From Pseudomonadota bacterium (lineage in GTDB: Bacteria > Pseudomonadota > Alphaproteobacteria > Sphingomonadales > Sphingomonadaceae): a stretch of DNA of 23,081 nt. The position numbers and the translations under genes are program-made. This document shows positions 1 to 9,737 of the stretch, piece by piece; position 1 is the first letter of the stretch, and each line of letters starts with the position of its first letter. Below the pieces are notes generated by a model, which was not told the origin of the DNA, searched no databases, and saw only the letters and a list, made by a program, of their open reading frames with translations. Where the stretch lies: contig JAEXLC010000198.1 in assembly GCA_023445495.1 (NCBI GenBank), positions 1 through 23,081 on the forward strand, read 5' to 3'.

Positions 1-74
1 CACCAAGCGCCCGACCCCCCGCCCCCCCCCTCCCCCCCCCCCCACGCGGAAGGGGAACAAGAAGGAGGAATGCT

Positions 75-78
<4 letters not shown>
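1..78 (-). CDS. Possible start of the downstream gene (expected MacB-type permease), partial and doubtful
   Basis: On the minus strand an ATG at 78 overlaps the stop of the ABC ATPase gene in an ATGA arrangement, and the frame stays open to the window edge (26 codons). A permease gene is expected here because MacA/ATPase pairs are normally followed by one. The reading passes through the C-run at 15-43 and would encode seven consecutive glycines, which does not resemble a MacB permease N-terminus. The tract may be an assembly error, so I treat this only as a possible gene start. Confidence 0.2.
15..43. repeat. Poly-C / poly-G low-complexity tract at the window edge
   Basis: Runs of 6, 9 and 12 C (15-20, 22-30, 32-43) are separated only by single G and T bases. 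On the minus strand, the coding direction here, this is a G-rich tract that could form a G-quadruplex. It lies just past the ATPase stop codon. It may be a genuine slippery tract, but its position at a sequence edge also fits a low-quality contig end. Confidence 0.7.
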
Positions 79-786
<708 letters not shown>

Positions 787-800
<14 letters not shown>

Positions 801-2217
801 GCTGGCCTCCGGCACCCGAGCCGCCCTGGCCACCGCCCTGACGGCGCTGCCCACCCGAGCGGCGCGTCGCCGACGCCCCATTGGCGAGCTGGCCGGTGAT
901 CACCTTGTCGCCCGGCTTGAGATTGCCGCCGGTGATTTCGGTGACGGTGCCGTCGGTGCTGCCCGTGGTCACGTCCACCGGCTGCGGCTTGCCGTCGGCG
1001 CCGAGGATATAGACGGTCTTCTGGCCGCCTCGATCACCGCCGGTCGCGGTCTTCTGCTGGCCGCTATTGCCGCGCCGCGGCCGGCCCGGAACCAGCGCGC
1101 CGGCAATGCCGCTGTTGGAGCCACTGCCGCTCGCGCCCTGCCCCGCCGCGGTCGGCGTGAAGCGGAGCGCCGCATTGGGCACCAGCAGCACATTCTGGCG
1201 CGCCATGGTGACGATGTCCGCCGTCGCGGTCATGCCCGGGCGGAGCTGCTCATCGGCGTTCGAGACCGAGAGATCGGCGGCATAGGACACGACCTGGTTC
1301 GCGGTCGTGCTGGTGCTGGTCGACGAGGACGAGCTGGCATCCTGCACCGACAGGTTCGAGCCGACCTCCACCCGCGTGATCTTGGCCGGGAAGGTCTTGC
1401 CCGGGAACGCATCGACGGTGAAGCTGGCGAGCTGCCCTTCGCGGACCTGGCCGACATCGGCCTCGTCGATCGCGACTTCGAGCTTCATCTGCGACAGGTC
1501 CTGCGCGATCACGAACAGGGTCGGCGTGTTGAACGAGGCAGCGACGGTCTGGCCCGGATCGACCTGACGCGCGAGGATCACGCCGGTGACGGGCGAGCGG
1601 ATGATCGCCCGCGTCCGCTGGGTCTGCGCCGAAGACAGCTGCGCGCGGGCCGAGGTGACATTGGCATTGGCGGCGTTGAGATTGGCGAGCGCGCGATTGC
1701 GGTCGCCGATCGCGCTGTCCATCTCGGTCTTGGCCGGCACCTTGCCGCCCGACAGCCGGCTGACTTCCTGATAGCGCGCCAGCGTGGCGGTGTTCTGCTG
1801 CAGCGTCGCCCTGGCCTGGCCGACCGCGGCGATGTTCGCCGCCAGCGTCGCCTCGGCCTGCTTGACCTGGTCGTCGAACTGCGAGGGATCGATCAGCGCG
1901 AGCGGCTGGCCGGCGGTGACGCGGTCGTTCACGTCGGCCAGCACCTTGATGACCTGGCCCGAAAGCTGCGAGCCGACCGTCACCTGATTGGTCGGCGCCA
2001 GCTTGCCGGTGGCCGAGACCGTGACGGTCAGGTTGCCGCGCGCGACATCATCGGTCGCGTACTTCACCTCTTCCTTGCCGCCGAGGAAGTGCCACAGCAG
2101 CAGCACGACAAGCAGCGCGCCAAGGCCGATCAGCCCCCATTTGAGCCAGCGCCGCCACCACGGGCGCGGGGGCGTGCCGAGAAAGGCGTCGAGATTCTGG
2201 TTGGGATCAGTTGCCAT
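787..2217 (-). CDS. MacA/HlyD-family periplasmic adaptor subunit of ABC efflux pump
   Basis: This membrane-fusion protein should bridge the inner-membrane ABC transporter and the NodT-type outer-membrane channel. The predicted protein is 476 residues: a short cytoplasmic tail, one transmembrane anchor (about 27-42), a lipoyl-like half motif (SQLSGQVIKVLADVNDRVTAG), an alpha-hairpin rich in Ala/Gln, the second lipoyl half (SPVTGVILARQVDPGQTV) and beta-barrel/membrane-proximal regions. A Ser/Thr homopolymer stretch interrupts the barrel region, and the C-terminus is low-complexity Gly/Gln/Arg; both are odd but common in sphingomonad versions as far as I recall. I chose ATG 2217 over ATG 2271 because it leaves only an 11-base overlap with the upstream gene and gives a natural N-terminus. 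No strong ribosome binding site is visible, which fits coupling to the upstream gene. Confidence 0.92.
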
Positions 2218-3691
2218 TCGTCGTGCCGCCTGTCGTGGAAGTCGTGGAGACGCTGGGGGTGGTGCTGGCATCCCAGCCGCCGCCGAGCGCCTGATAGAGC
2301 TGGATCAGCGCAGTCGATTCATCCGACCGGGCCGAGACCAGGCCGTTCTTCGCCGATATCAGCGAGGATTCCGCCTGGTTGAGCGTGGTGAAATCGGTGA
2401 GGCCCGTGCGATATTGCATGCGGGCGAGCAGCGCCTGGTTGTTCGCCGCATCGAGCGCGACGGCGAATTCCTTCTCGCGGCGCTGCGCCGTCTGCATCGC
2501 GACGATCGCGTTCTCGATATCCTCGAGGCTGGTCAGCACGGTCGACTTGTAGGCAAGGAAGGCGCCGTCCGCCGCCGCCTTGGCCGAGCGGACCTGGCTG
2601 CGCCGCGCGCCGCCGTCGAAGATGGTCTGAGCGATGTTGCCGAACAGCCGGCCGGTGATCACGTCGAACAGCGAGGACAGCGCGCTGCTGCCCGAATCGA
2701 TGCTGCCGCCGATCGACAGCGAGGGATAGAGCTGGGCGGTGGCGACGCCGATATTGGCGCTGGCGGCGGCAAGGTTGCGCTCGGCCGCGCGCACGTCCGG
2801 GCGCTGGCGCAGCGTATCGGCGGGAATGCCGGCCGCGACTTCCGCCGGCCCCTTGGGGATCGGCTTCACCGCTTCCATCTCGGCCTTGAGCGCGCCGGGC
2901 GCCTGGCCGGTGAGCACGCCGAGCCGCGAGACCGCGCTGTTGTAGCTCGCCTCCAGCGTCGGGATCGTCGCGGCGAGCTGGGCGCGGCTGGCGCGCGCCT
3001 GTTCCTGGTCGACCGAGGAGACCAGCCCGGCCTGGACGCGCCAGCCGGCGATCTCGAGATTGTCGTCGGATATGCCAAGGCTCTCGCGCGCGTTGGCGAT
3101 CTGCGCCTGCGCCACCCGGGCGAGCACATAGTTGCGCGCGGTCTCCGCCTCGACCGAGATCAGCACCGCCGCATAGTCGAAGCCGCTGGCTTCATAGGAG
3201 GCGCGCGCATTCTCGACGCCGCGGCGCACCCCGCCGAACAGATCGACCTGATAACTCGCGTCGCCGCCGATCGTGTAGCTGGTGCTGCCGCCTTGGGAGA
3301 TGCTGGTGACGGTACCGTCCGGCAGGGTGGTCGTGCGGGTGCCACCACGCAGCGACTCGCTGTGCGAGACGCCGCCTGAGGCGCTGAGGCTTGGAAGCAG
3401 GTTCGCGCGCTGCTGGATCAGCCCCTCGCGTGCCTGGCGCAGGCGCACGACGGCCTGCGCGACATCGAGGTTCGCCGCCTGGGCGCGCTGGACGAGGCTG
3501 CCGAGCATCGGATCGTCGAAGCGCGTCCACCACTGGCTAAGATCCTCCTCCGCCTTCTGCTCGGCGGAGACCGACCAGGCATCGGGCACGCCCAGCTCGG
3601 ACGCCGCGCGCGGATGATAGTCCGGGCCCACCGCGCAGGCGGCGAGCGGCAGGGCGAGCAACAGGCTCAGGGTCAGCGGACGGTTTGCCAT
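2207..3691 (-). CDS. NodT-family (TolC-like) outer-membrane efflux lipoprotein
   Basis: This is the outer-membrane channel subunit of the efflux pump. The 494-residue protein begins with a lipoprotein signal peptide; the lipobox LAAC places the lipidated cysteine at residue 19 with Ala at +2, which fits outer-membrane sorting. It continues with AVGPDYHPR, the usual start of mature NodT/OprM-like proteins. Two repeated OEP domains follow, with typical phrases such as LRQAREGLIQQRANLLPSLSA, IPADTLRQRPDVRAAE and YRTGLTDFTTLNQAE. It is the first gene of the minus-strand operon and overlaps the adaptor gene by 11 bases. The promoter must lie in the 155-base gap shared with acs. A Thr/Ser/Gly-rich C-terminal tail probably has no conserved function. 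Confidence 0.94.
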   Translation of the reverse strand: MANRPLTLSLLLALPLAACAVGPDYHPRAASELGVPDAWSVSAEQKAEEDLSQWWTRFDDPMLGSLVQRAQAANLDVAQAVVRLRQAREGLIQQRANLLPSLSASGGVSHSESLRGGTRTTTLPDGTVTSISQGGSTSYTIGGDASYQVDLFGGVRRGVENARASYEASGFDYAAVLISVEAETARNYVLARVAQAQIANARESLGISDDNLEIAGWRVQAGLVSSVDQEQARASRAQLAATIPTLEASYNSAVSRLGVLTGQAPGALKAEMEAVKPIPKGPAEVAAGIPADTLRQRPDVRAAERNLAAASANIGVATAQLYPSLSIGGSIDSGSSALSSLFDVITGRLFGNIAQTIFDGGARRSQVRSAKAAADGAFLAYKSTVLTSLEDIENAIVAMQTAQRREKEFAVALDAANNQALLARMQYRTGLTDFTTLNQAESSLISAKNGLVSARSDESTALIQLYQALGGGWDASTTPSVSTTSTTGGTTNGN

Positions 3692-3707
3692 GGCACTCTA
3701 GATGTTT

Positions 3708-3747
3708 CCGAAGCCGTTTCGGTTCCAGAAGAATATTGTCGCAATAT
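3708..3747. promoter_or_regulatory. Two palindromes in the divergent efflux-operon/acs promoter region (candidate operators)
   Basis: A perfect palindrome, ATATTG-TCG-CAATAT, lies at 3733-3747, and a second one, CCGAA-GCCGT-TTCGG, at 3708-3722. Both lie 17-56 bases upstream of the NodT-family start codon, where a repressor could block transcription of the efflux operon. No regulator gene is adjacent. No convincing -35/-10 pair could be placed by eye. Binding-site function is inference from symmetry and position. Confidence 0.4.
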
Positions 3748-3846
3748 GTCGCGGGTCATCCCGGATCGTGCGCGACAAGAGATTCTGCGCTTGGCGTGGC
3801 GGCTTCGCTTGGGCAGAGAGGCGCCAAACATAGAGGAGCCGCAACG

Positions 3847-5786
<1,940 letters not shown>

Positions 5787-5790
<4 letters not shown>

Positions 5791-6299
5791 GCGAGGATCG
5801 CATCCGCGTGATCGAGGGGGACATCACCCGGCTCGAAGTGGATGCGATCGTCAATGCCGCCAACTCGTCGCTGCTCGGCGGCGGCGGAGTGGATGGCGCG
5901 ATCCACCGCGCCGCGGGGCCGGAACTGCTCGACGAGTGCCGCAAGCTGCGCTCGCTCGGCGGATGCAAGACCGGCGATGCCAAGCTGACCAAAGGCTATC
6001 GCCTGCCCGCCGGGCACATCATCCACACCGTCGGGCCGGTCTGGCAGGGCGGCGCCAAGGGCGAGCCCGAGCTGCTCGCCAGCTGCTATCGCCGCTGCTT
6101 CGAGATCGCCCGGGCGCAGGGCTTCAAGACCCTCGCCTTCCCGGCGATCAGCTGCGGCGTCTATGGCTATCCGGTCGACGCGGCGACCAAGATCGCGGTG
6201 GCCGAGACGCGCAAGGCGCTGGCCGAGGACCCAGGGCTACAGGTGATCTTCGCGACCTTCGGCGGGGATATCACCGCCGCGTACAGACAAGAATTGTAA
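5787..6299 (+). CDS. Macrodomain protein, likely O-acetyl-ADP-ribose deacetylase (YmdB-like)
   Basis: The 170-residue protein is a single macrodomain. It carries GDITRLEVDAIVNAAN (11-26), LLGGGGVDGAIHRAAGPEL (about 29-47), HTVGPVW and FPAISCGVYGYP. Asn26 and Asp36 align with the residues important for O-acetyl-ADP-ribose hydrolysis in E. coli YmdB (Asn25, Asp35). Members of this clade hydrolyse O-acetyl-ADP-ribose, a by-product of sirtuin deacetylation, and can also remove ADP-ribose from proteins. The ATG overlaps the acs stop in ATGA with no good independent ribosome binding site, so translation probably depends on acs. Since sirtuins deacetylate Acs, the pairing suggests recycling of the sirtuin by-product; that link is inference. 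Confidence 0.93.
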
Positions 6300-6372
6300 C
6301 CCGAATCCCGTTGCGGGCGTTACTACCCGGCGTTACACTCACCTAACACAGTCTTTCGGGGGTATCCGCAGA

Positions 6373-8409
6373 ATGAAGATGAGCAATTGGGTGCGTCTCG
6401 CCGCCGGCGTGGCGCTTGTGGCGGTTTCGCCGGCCATGGCGCAGACCGCCAAGGACGCGCCGCGCTATGGCAGCTTCGGCGTCGACCTGACCGCGCAGAA
6501 GCCGAGCGTGAAGCCGGGCGACGATTTCTGGAGCTTCGCCAACGGCGGCTGGAACGACCGCACCGAGATCGCCGCCGATCGCGCTTCGGCAGGCTTCGGC
6601 ACCCAGCTCTCGATCGAGGCCGAGGCGAACGTCCGCGCGATCCTCGACGACATGGCGAAGAATCCGTCGGCCTATGGCGCCGGCGGCAAGCAGGTCGGCG
6701 ACTTCTATGCCAGCTGGATGGACGAAGCCGCGATCGAGAAGGCCGGCACCGCGCCGCTCAAGCCCTATCTCGCCACGATCGCCGGGGTGAAGGACCTGAA
6801 CGCGCTGCAGGTGCTGTTCGCCACCACCGGCTATGCCTCGCCGGTCGAGCTCGGCATCATCCCCGACCTTGCCGATCCGACGCACTATACGGCCGTCACC
6901 GGCCAGGGCGGCCTGGGCATGCCGCGCGACTATTACCTGCTGGAAGGCGCCAAGTATGACGCGTTCCGCACCGCCTATCGCGCCTATGTCCAGAAGATCC
7001 AGGAGCTGGCCGGCATCCCGAACGCCGCGGCCAAGGCCGATGCGATCGTCGCGCTCGAGACCGCGATGGCCAAGGTCCAGTGGTCGCCGGCCGAAAGCCG
7101 CGACATCGCCAAGCTCAACGACCCGCAGACGCTGGCCGGGCTCAAGGCCAAGGCGCCCGACTTCAACTGGGCGCTGATGCTCAAGACCGCCGGGCTCGAA
7201 AGCTCGCCGTCGGTGCTGATGACGCAGAACACCGCCGTCACCGCGCTCGGCAAGCTGATGACCGCGACGCCGCTCGCCACCTGGAAGGACTATCTCGCCT
7301 ATCGCTTCGTCAGCGATCATGCGCAGTTCCTGCCCAAGGCCTTCGACGACACGCGCTTCGGCTTCTATTCGCAGACCCTGTCGGGCGTGAAGGTGCAGCG
7401 CGAGCGCTGGAAGCGCGGCATCCAGCTGGTCAATGGCGCGCTCGGCGAAGCGGTCGGCGCGATCTATGTCGCCAAATACTTCCCGCCGGCGGCCGAGAAG
7501 CAGATGGCCGAGCTGATCGAGAATCTGCGCGGCGCCTACAAGGATCGCATCACCGCCTCGACCTGGATGGACGACGCCACCAAGCAGAAGGCGCTGGCCA
7601 AGCTCGCCGCCTTCGAGCCGCGCATCGGCCACCCCGACAAGTATATCGACTATTCGTCGTTCAAGGTCGTCCGCGGCGACCTGCTCGGCAATGCGATGCG
7701 CTCGGGCGAGTTCCAGCACCAGCTCGAGCTGTCGCGCTTCGGCAAGCCGGTCGACCGCACGCTGTGGGACATGACCCCGCAGACGGTGAACGCCTACTAT
7801 AACCCGCTGTCGAACCAGATCACCTTCCCGGCCGCGATCCTGCAGCCGCCCTTCTTCGATCCCAATGCCGATCCGGCGGTGAACTATGGCGCGATCGGCG
7901 CGATCATCGGCCATGAGATGGGTCACGGCTTCGACGACCAGGGCAGCCAGTTCGGCCCGACCGGCAAGTTCGAGAACTGGTGGACCGACAGCGCCAAGAA
8001 GGCGTTCGGCGAGCGCACCGCTGCCCTCGTCGCCCAGTATGACGGCTATGAAGCGGTCCCCGGCACCAAGATCCAGGGCAAGCTGACGCTCGGCGAGAAT
8101 ATCGGCGACCTTGGCGGCGTCGAGGCAGCCTATGGCGCGTTCCAGAAGTACCAGGCCGAGCACGGCAAGGCCCCGGTGATCGGCGGGCTGACCGGCGACC
8201 AGCGCTTCTTCCTGTCCTATGCCCAGGCCTGGCAGACCAAGCTGCGCGAGGACACCGCCCGCCAATATGCGCTGATCGATCCGCACTCGCCGGCCAAGTT
8301 CCGCGTCAACGGCATCGTCCGCAATGTCGATGCCTGGTACAAGGCGTTCAACATCCAGCCGAGCGACGCGCTCTATCTCGCGCCCGAGCAGCGCGTGCAT
8401 ATCTGGTAA
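6373..8409 (+). CDS. M13-family (neprilysin/PepO-like) zinc metallopeptidase, secreted
   Basis: This is a periplasmic or secreted endopeptidase of 678 residues, the normal length for bacterial PepO/M13 enzymes. A cleavable signal peptide ends near AMA-Q (residues 1-23). The N-terminal M13 domain begins around PGDDFWSFANGGW. The catalytic domain contains NAYYNP, HEMGH at 514-518 (zinc ligands His514 and His518, catalytic Glu515) and GENIGDLGG, where Glu575 is the third zinc ligand and Asp579 the supporting acid. The C-terminal CxxW-type end is replaced by VHIW without the cysteine, as in many bacterial members. ATG 6373 has a G-run at 6358-6362, 10 bases away; ATG 6379 is an alternative. It appears monocistronic, with a 73-base gap upstream and a strong terminator downstream. 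Substrate peptides are unknown. Confidence 0.95.
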   Translation: MKMSNWVRLAAGVALVAVSPAMAQTAKDAPRYGSFGVDLTAQKPSVKPGDDFWSFANGGWNDRTEIAADRASAGFGTQLSIEAEANVRAILDDMAKNPSAYGAGGKQVGDFYASWMDEAAIEKAGTAPLKPYLATIAGVKDLNALQVLFATTGYASPVELGIIPDLADPTHYTAVTGQGGLGMPRDYYLLEGAKYDAFRTAYRAYVQKIQELAGIPNAAAKADAIVALETAMAKVQWSPAESRDIAKLNDPQTLAGLKAKAPDFNWALMLKTAGLESSPSVLMTQNTAVTALGKLMTATPLATWKDYLAYRFVSDHAQFLPKAFDDTRFGFYSQTLSGVKVQRERWKRGIQLVNGALGEAVGAIYVAKYFPPAAEKQMAELIENLRGAYKDRITASTWMDDATKQKALAKLAAFEPRIGHPDKYIDYSSFKVVRGDLLGNAMRSGEFQHQLELSRFGKPVDRTLWDMTPQTVNAYYNPLSNQITFPAAILQPPFFDPNADPAVNYGAIGAIIGHEMGHGFDDQGSQFGPTGKFENWWTDSAKKAFGERTAALVAQYDGYEAVPGTKIQGKLTLGENIGDLGGVEAAYGAFQKYQAEHGKAPVIGGLTGDQRFFLSYAQAWQTKLREDTARQYALIDPHSPAKFRVNGIVRNVDAWYKAFNIQPSDALYLAPEQRVHIW

Positions 8410-8433
8410 GCCTCTAGCTTCACCGACACGAAG

Positions 8434-8464
8434 CGGCCCGGCAGCGATGCCGGGCCGTTTTCGT
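8434..8464 (+). terminator. Rho-independent terminator of the M13 peptidase gene
   Basis: A perfect 9-bp GC stem (8434-8442 with 8449-8457) closes a 6-base loop and is followed by TTTT, then CGTTTT. It begins 25 bases after the peptidase stop codon. Confidence 0.92.
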
Positions 8465-8513
8465 TTTCCCGTCCGGCACCAATTTTTCCAACAGCGTCAA
8501 ACAACAGTCCTGT

Positions 8514-8623
8514 CCGTCACCGTGAACTTGTTTCAGGGTCCAATTGTCCGCAGGCGACGGACCAGATGCGCGAGCGCTTCGGCCCGTAGCGCGTTGGATG
8601 CTGAAACAAGTTCAGCATGACGG
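8514..8623. repeat. Palindromic interspersed repeat pair (sphingomonad-type, 30-bp arms)
   Basis: Two inverted 30-base arms (8514-8543 and 8594-8623) share the core TGAACTTGTTTCAG/CTGAAACAAGTTCA with a few mismatches, separated by a 50-base spacer. Each arm is itself a small hairpin: the right arm pairs ATGCTGAA with TTCAGCAT. I recall repeats of this kind as common in intergenic regions of sphingomonads. It lies between the M13 terminator and the methyltransferase start, in a 287-base gap with no other gene that I can support. Confidence 0.8.
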
Positions 8624-8696
8624 AACATGGGTTCGCCCGGCGGAACACGAGAAATCCTGCATTGCCAGCCGGGCCCGGCAAGCGCCAAAGGGGCGC

Positions 8697-9368
8697 ATGA
8701 CTCCACGCGAACTCATCGATACCGCGATCGTCCCCGGCGGGGGCGAGGCGCTGCGCCTGTTCCGCCGCGGCGGCGACTTCATGATCGTGCTCGACCGCAA
8801 CGAGCTGATGTCGAGCCGGATGAGCGGCTCGGAAGAAGCGCTCGCGACGATGACCTGCGAGCGGCTCAAGACCCAGGCACCGCATCTGCTGATCGGCGGC
8901 TATGGCATGGGCTTCACGCTGCGCGCGGCGCAGAAGGTGCTGGGGTCGGACGCCAGGCTGACGATCGCCGAGCTGGTGCCGGAGATCATCGCATGGGCTA
9001 AGGGCCCGATGGCCGAGCTGGCCGCCGGCTGCCTCGACGATCCGCGCGTCGAGGTGATCCTGGACGACGTCGCCGCCGTGATCGGCCGGGCGCGCGCGAC
9101 CTATGACGCGATCCTGCTCGATGTCGACAATGGCCCGGACGGGCTGACCCGCGACGCCAACGACCGGCTCTATTCGCCACGCGGGCTGCAGAAGCAGTGG
9201 GAAGCGCTCAAGCCCGGCGGGGTGCTGGCCGTATGGTCGGCGGCACCCGACAACGCCTTTGCCCGGCGGATGAAGGAAACCGGCTTCCAGGTCGAGGAAG
9301 TCGGCGTGCGGGCGCGCAGCAACGGCAAGGGTCCGCGCCACGTGATCTGGTTCGGGCGCAAGGGCTGA
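8697..9368 (+). CDS. Spermidine-synthase-like SAM-dependent methyltransferase fold protein
   Basis: The 223-residue protein has a Rossmann-like nucleotide-binding core. A glycine-rich loop, LLIGGYGMGFTLRAA (about 64-78), is followed by an acidic strand end, AELVPE (Glu92), and by ILLDVDNGPDGL, as in spermidine synthase/SpeE-like proteins. The N-terminal beta-domain of true polyamine synthases is very short here and the tail KPGGVLAVWSAAPDNAF resembles generic SpeE-like proteins, so polyamine synthesis should not be assumed. ATG 8697 follows an AAAGGGG at 8687-8693 with an unusually short 3-base spacer; the start is therefore less certain. Upstream in-frame sequence lies in the palindromic repeat and is unlikely to be coding. 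Stand-alone gene. Confidence 0.85.
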   Translation: MTPRELIDTAIVPGGGEALRLFRRGGDFMIVLDRNELMSSRMSGSEEALATMTCERLKTQAPHLLIGGYGMGFTLRAAQKVLGSDARLTIAELVPEIIAWAKGPMAELAAGCLDDPRVEVILDDVAAVIGRARATYDAILLDVDNGPDGLTRDANDRLYSPRGLQKQWEALKPGGVLAVWSAAPDNAFARRMKETGFQVEEVGVRARSNGKGPRHVIWFGRKG

Positions 9369-9465
9369 TTGCACAAACTGCAATCCACACCCCGATTCAT
9401 TGCAGTTGCAGAAAGCGCATGTCCCAACCATTTCCGTCTATGTTGCATTGCAGCAAGCAATTGCA
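9369..9465. promoter_or_regulatory. Cluster of seven TTGCA/TGCAA motifs upstream of a 38-codon ORF
   Basis: TTGCA occurs at 9369-9373, 9400-9404, 9406-9410, 9443-9447, 9448-9452 and 9461-9465, and its complement TGCAA at 9379-9383: seven copies in 97 bases. Part of the cluster forms the imperfect palindrome TTGCATTGCAGCAA (9443-9456), and GCAATTGC (9457-9464) is a perfect one. The cluster ends 17 bases before the small ORF's start codon. TGC/GCA-rich sites resemble those described for the polyhydroxybutyrate regulator PhaR, but this assignment is only a suggestion. Multisite binding of some regulator is the simplest reading. Confidence 0.5.
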
Positions 9466-9482
9466 CGTAGAAGGGTTTTCCG

Positions 9483-9599
9483 ATGTTCTCGCTTATCTCG
9501 CTCTTCCTCGCCGCGCGTCGCCCGGTGATGTTTGCGGTGCCGGCACCGGTTGCCGCCGCTCCGGCTGAGGAAACGGTCGAGCTGCGCCTCGCCGCCTGA
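9483..9599 (+). CDS. Small ORF, 38 aa, hydrophobic N-terminus, unknown function
   Basis: The ORF encodes 38 residues. The N-terminus is hydrophobic (MFSLISLFLAARRPVMFA), followed by an Ala/Pro-rich middle (VPAPVAAAPAEE) and the end TVELRLAA. Support for a real gene comes from context: AGAAGGG at 9469-9475 with a 7-base spacer, a dense cluster of TTGCA motifs upstream and a canonical terminator 27 bases downstream. These suggest a discrete short transcription unit. The first 11 residues followed by two arginines are compatible with a membrane-associated peptide or poor signal anchor; this is not proof. I recognise no family. It could also be a non-coding RNA with an incidental ORF. Confidence 0.55.
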   Translation: MFSLISLFLAARRPVMFAVPAPVAAAPAEETVELRLAA

Positions 9600-9625
9600 T
9601 CCGGCGCCGCGCATGACCGAAAGAG

Positions 9626-9651
9626 GGGGAGCCGTCGCGCTCCCCTTTTTT
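9626..9651 (+). terminator. Rho-independent terminator after the 38-aa ORF
   Basis: A 7-bp stem (GGGGAGC 9626-9632 with GCTCCCC 9639-9645), a 6-base loop and T6 (9646-9651) form a canonical terminator in the plus direction, 27 bases after the small ORF. Confidence 0.88.
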
Positions 9652-9682
9652 ATGTCTGTCGTCCGCGGAGCACGCGCCCAAC

Positions 9683-9713
9683 AAAAAGGCCGGCGCTTTC
9701 GCGGCCGGCCTTT
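9683..9713 (-). terminator. Rho-independent terminator of the POT transporter gene
   Basis: A 10-bp stem (AAAGGCCGGC 9685-9694 with GCCGGCCTTT 9704-9713) with a 9-base loop ends in a five-T run when read on the minus strand, 24 bases past the transporter stop codon. It separates the convergent small ORF and transporter. Confidence 0.88.
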
Positions 9714-9737
9714 CCGTTCTCTGCAATGCGGCGGCGC

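Noticed and set aside
6311..6338. TTGCGG-N16-TTACAC as promoter of the M13 peptidase, with a GCGTTAC direct repeat
   Set aside because: Both hexamers match the consensus poorly and the direct repeat is only seven bases; too weak to annotate.
6343..8400. Long open frame (685 codons) antisense to the M13 peptidase
   Set aside because: It mirrors a well-supported secreted peptidase on the plus strand and has no recognisable domain; a composition artefact.
8517..9431. Antisense frame and short peptides in the repeat region (such as an MLNLFQHP-like translation)
   Set aside because: Such peptide-like strings come from translating the interspersed palindromic repeat; they are frequent spurious calls.
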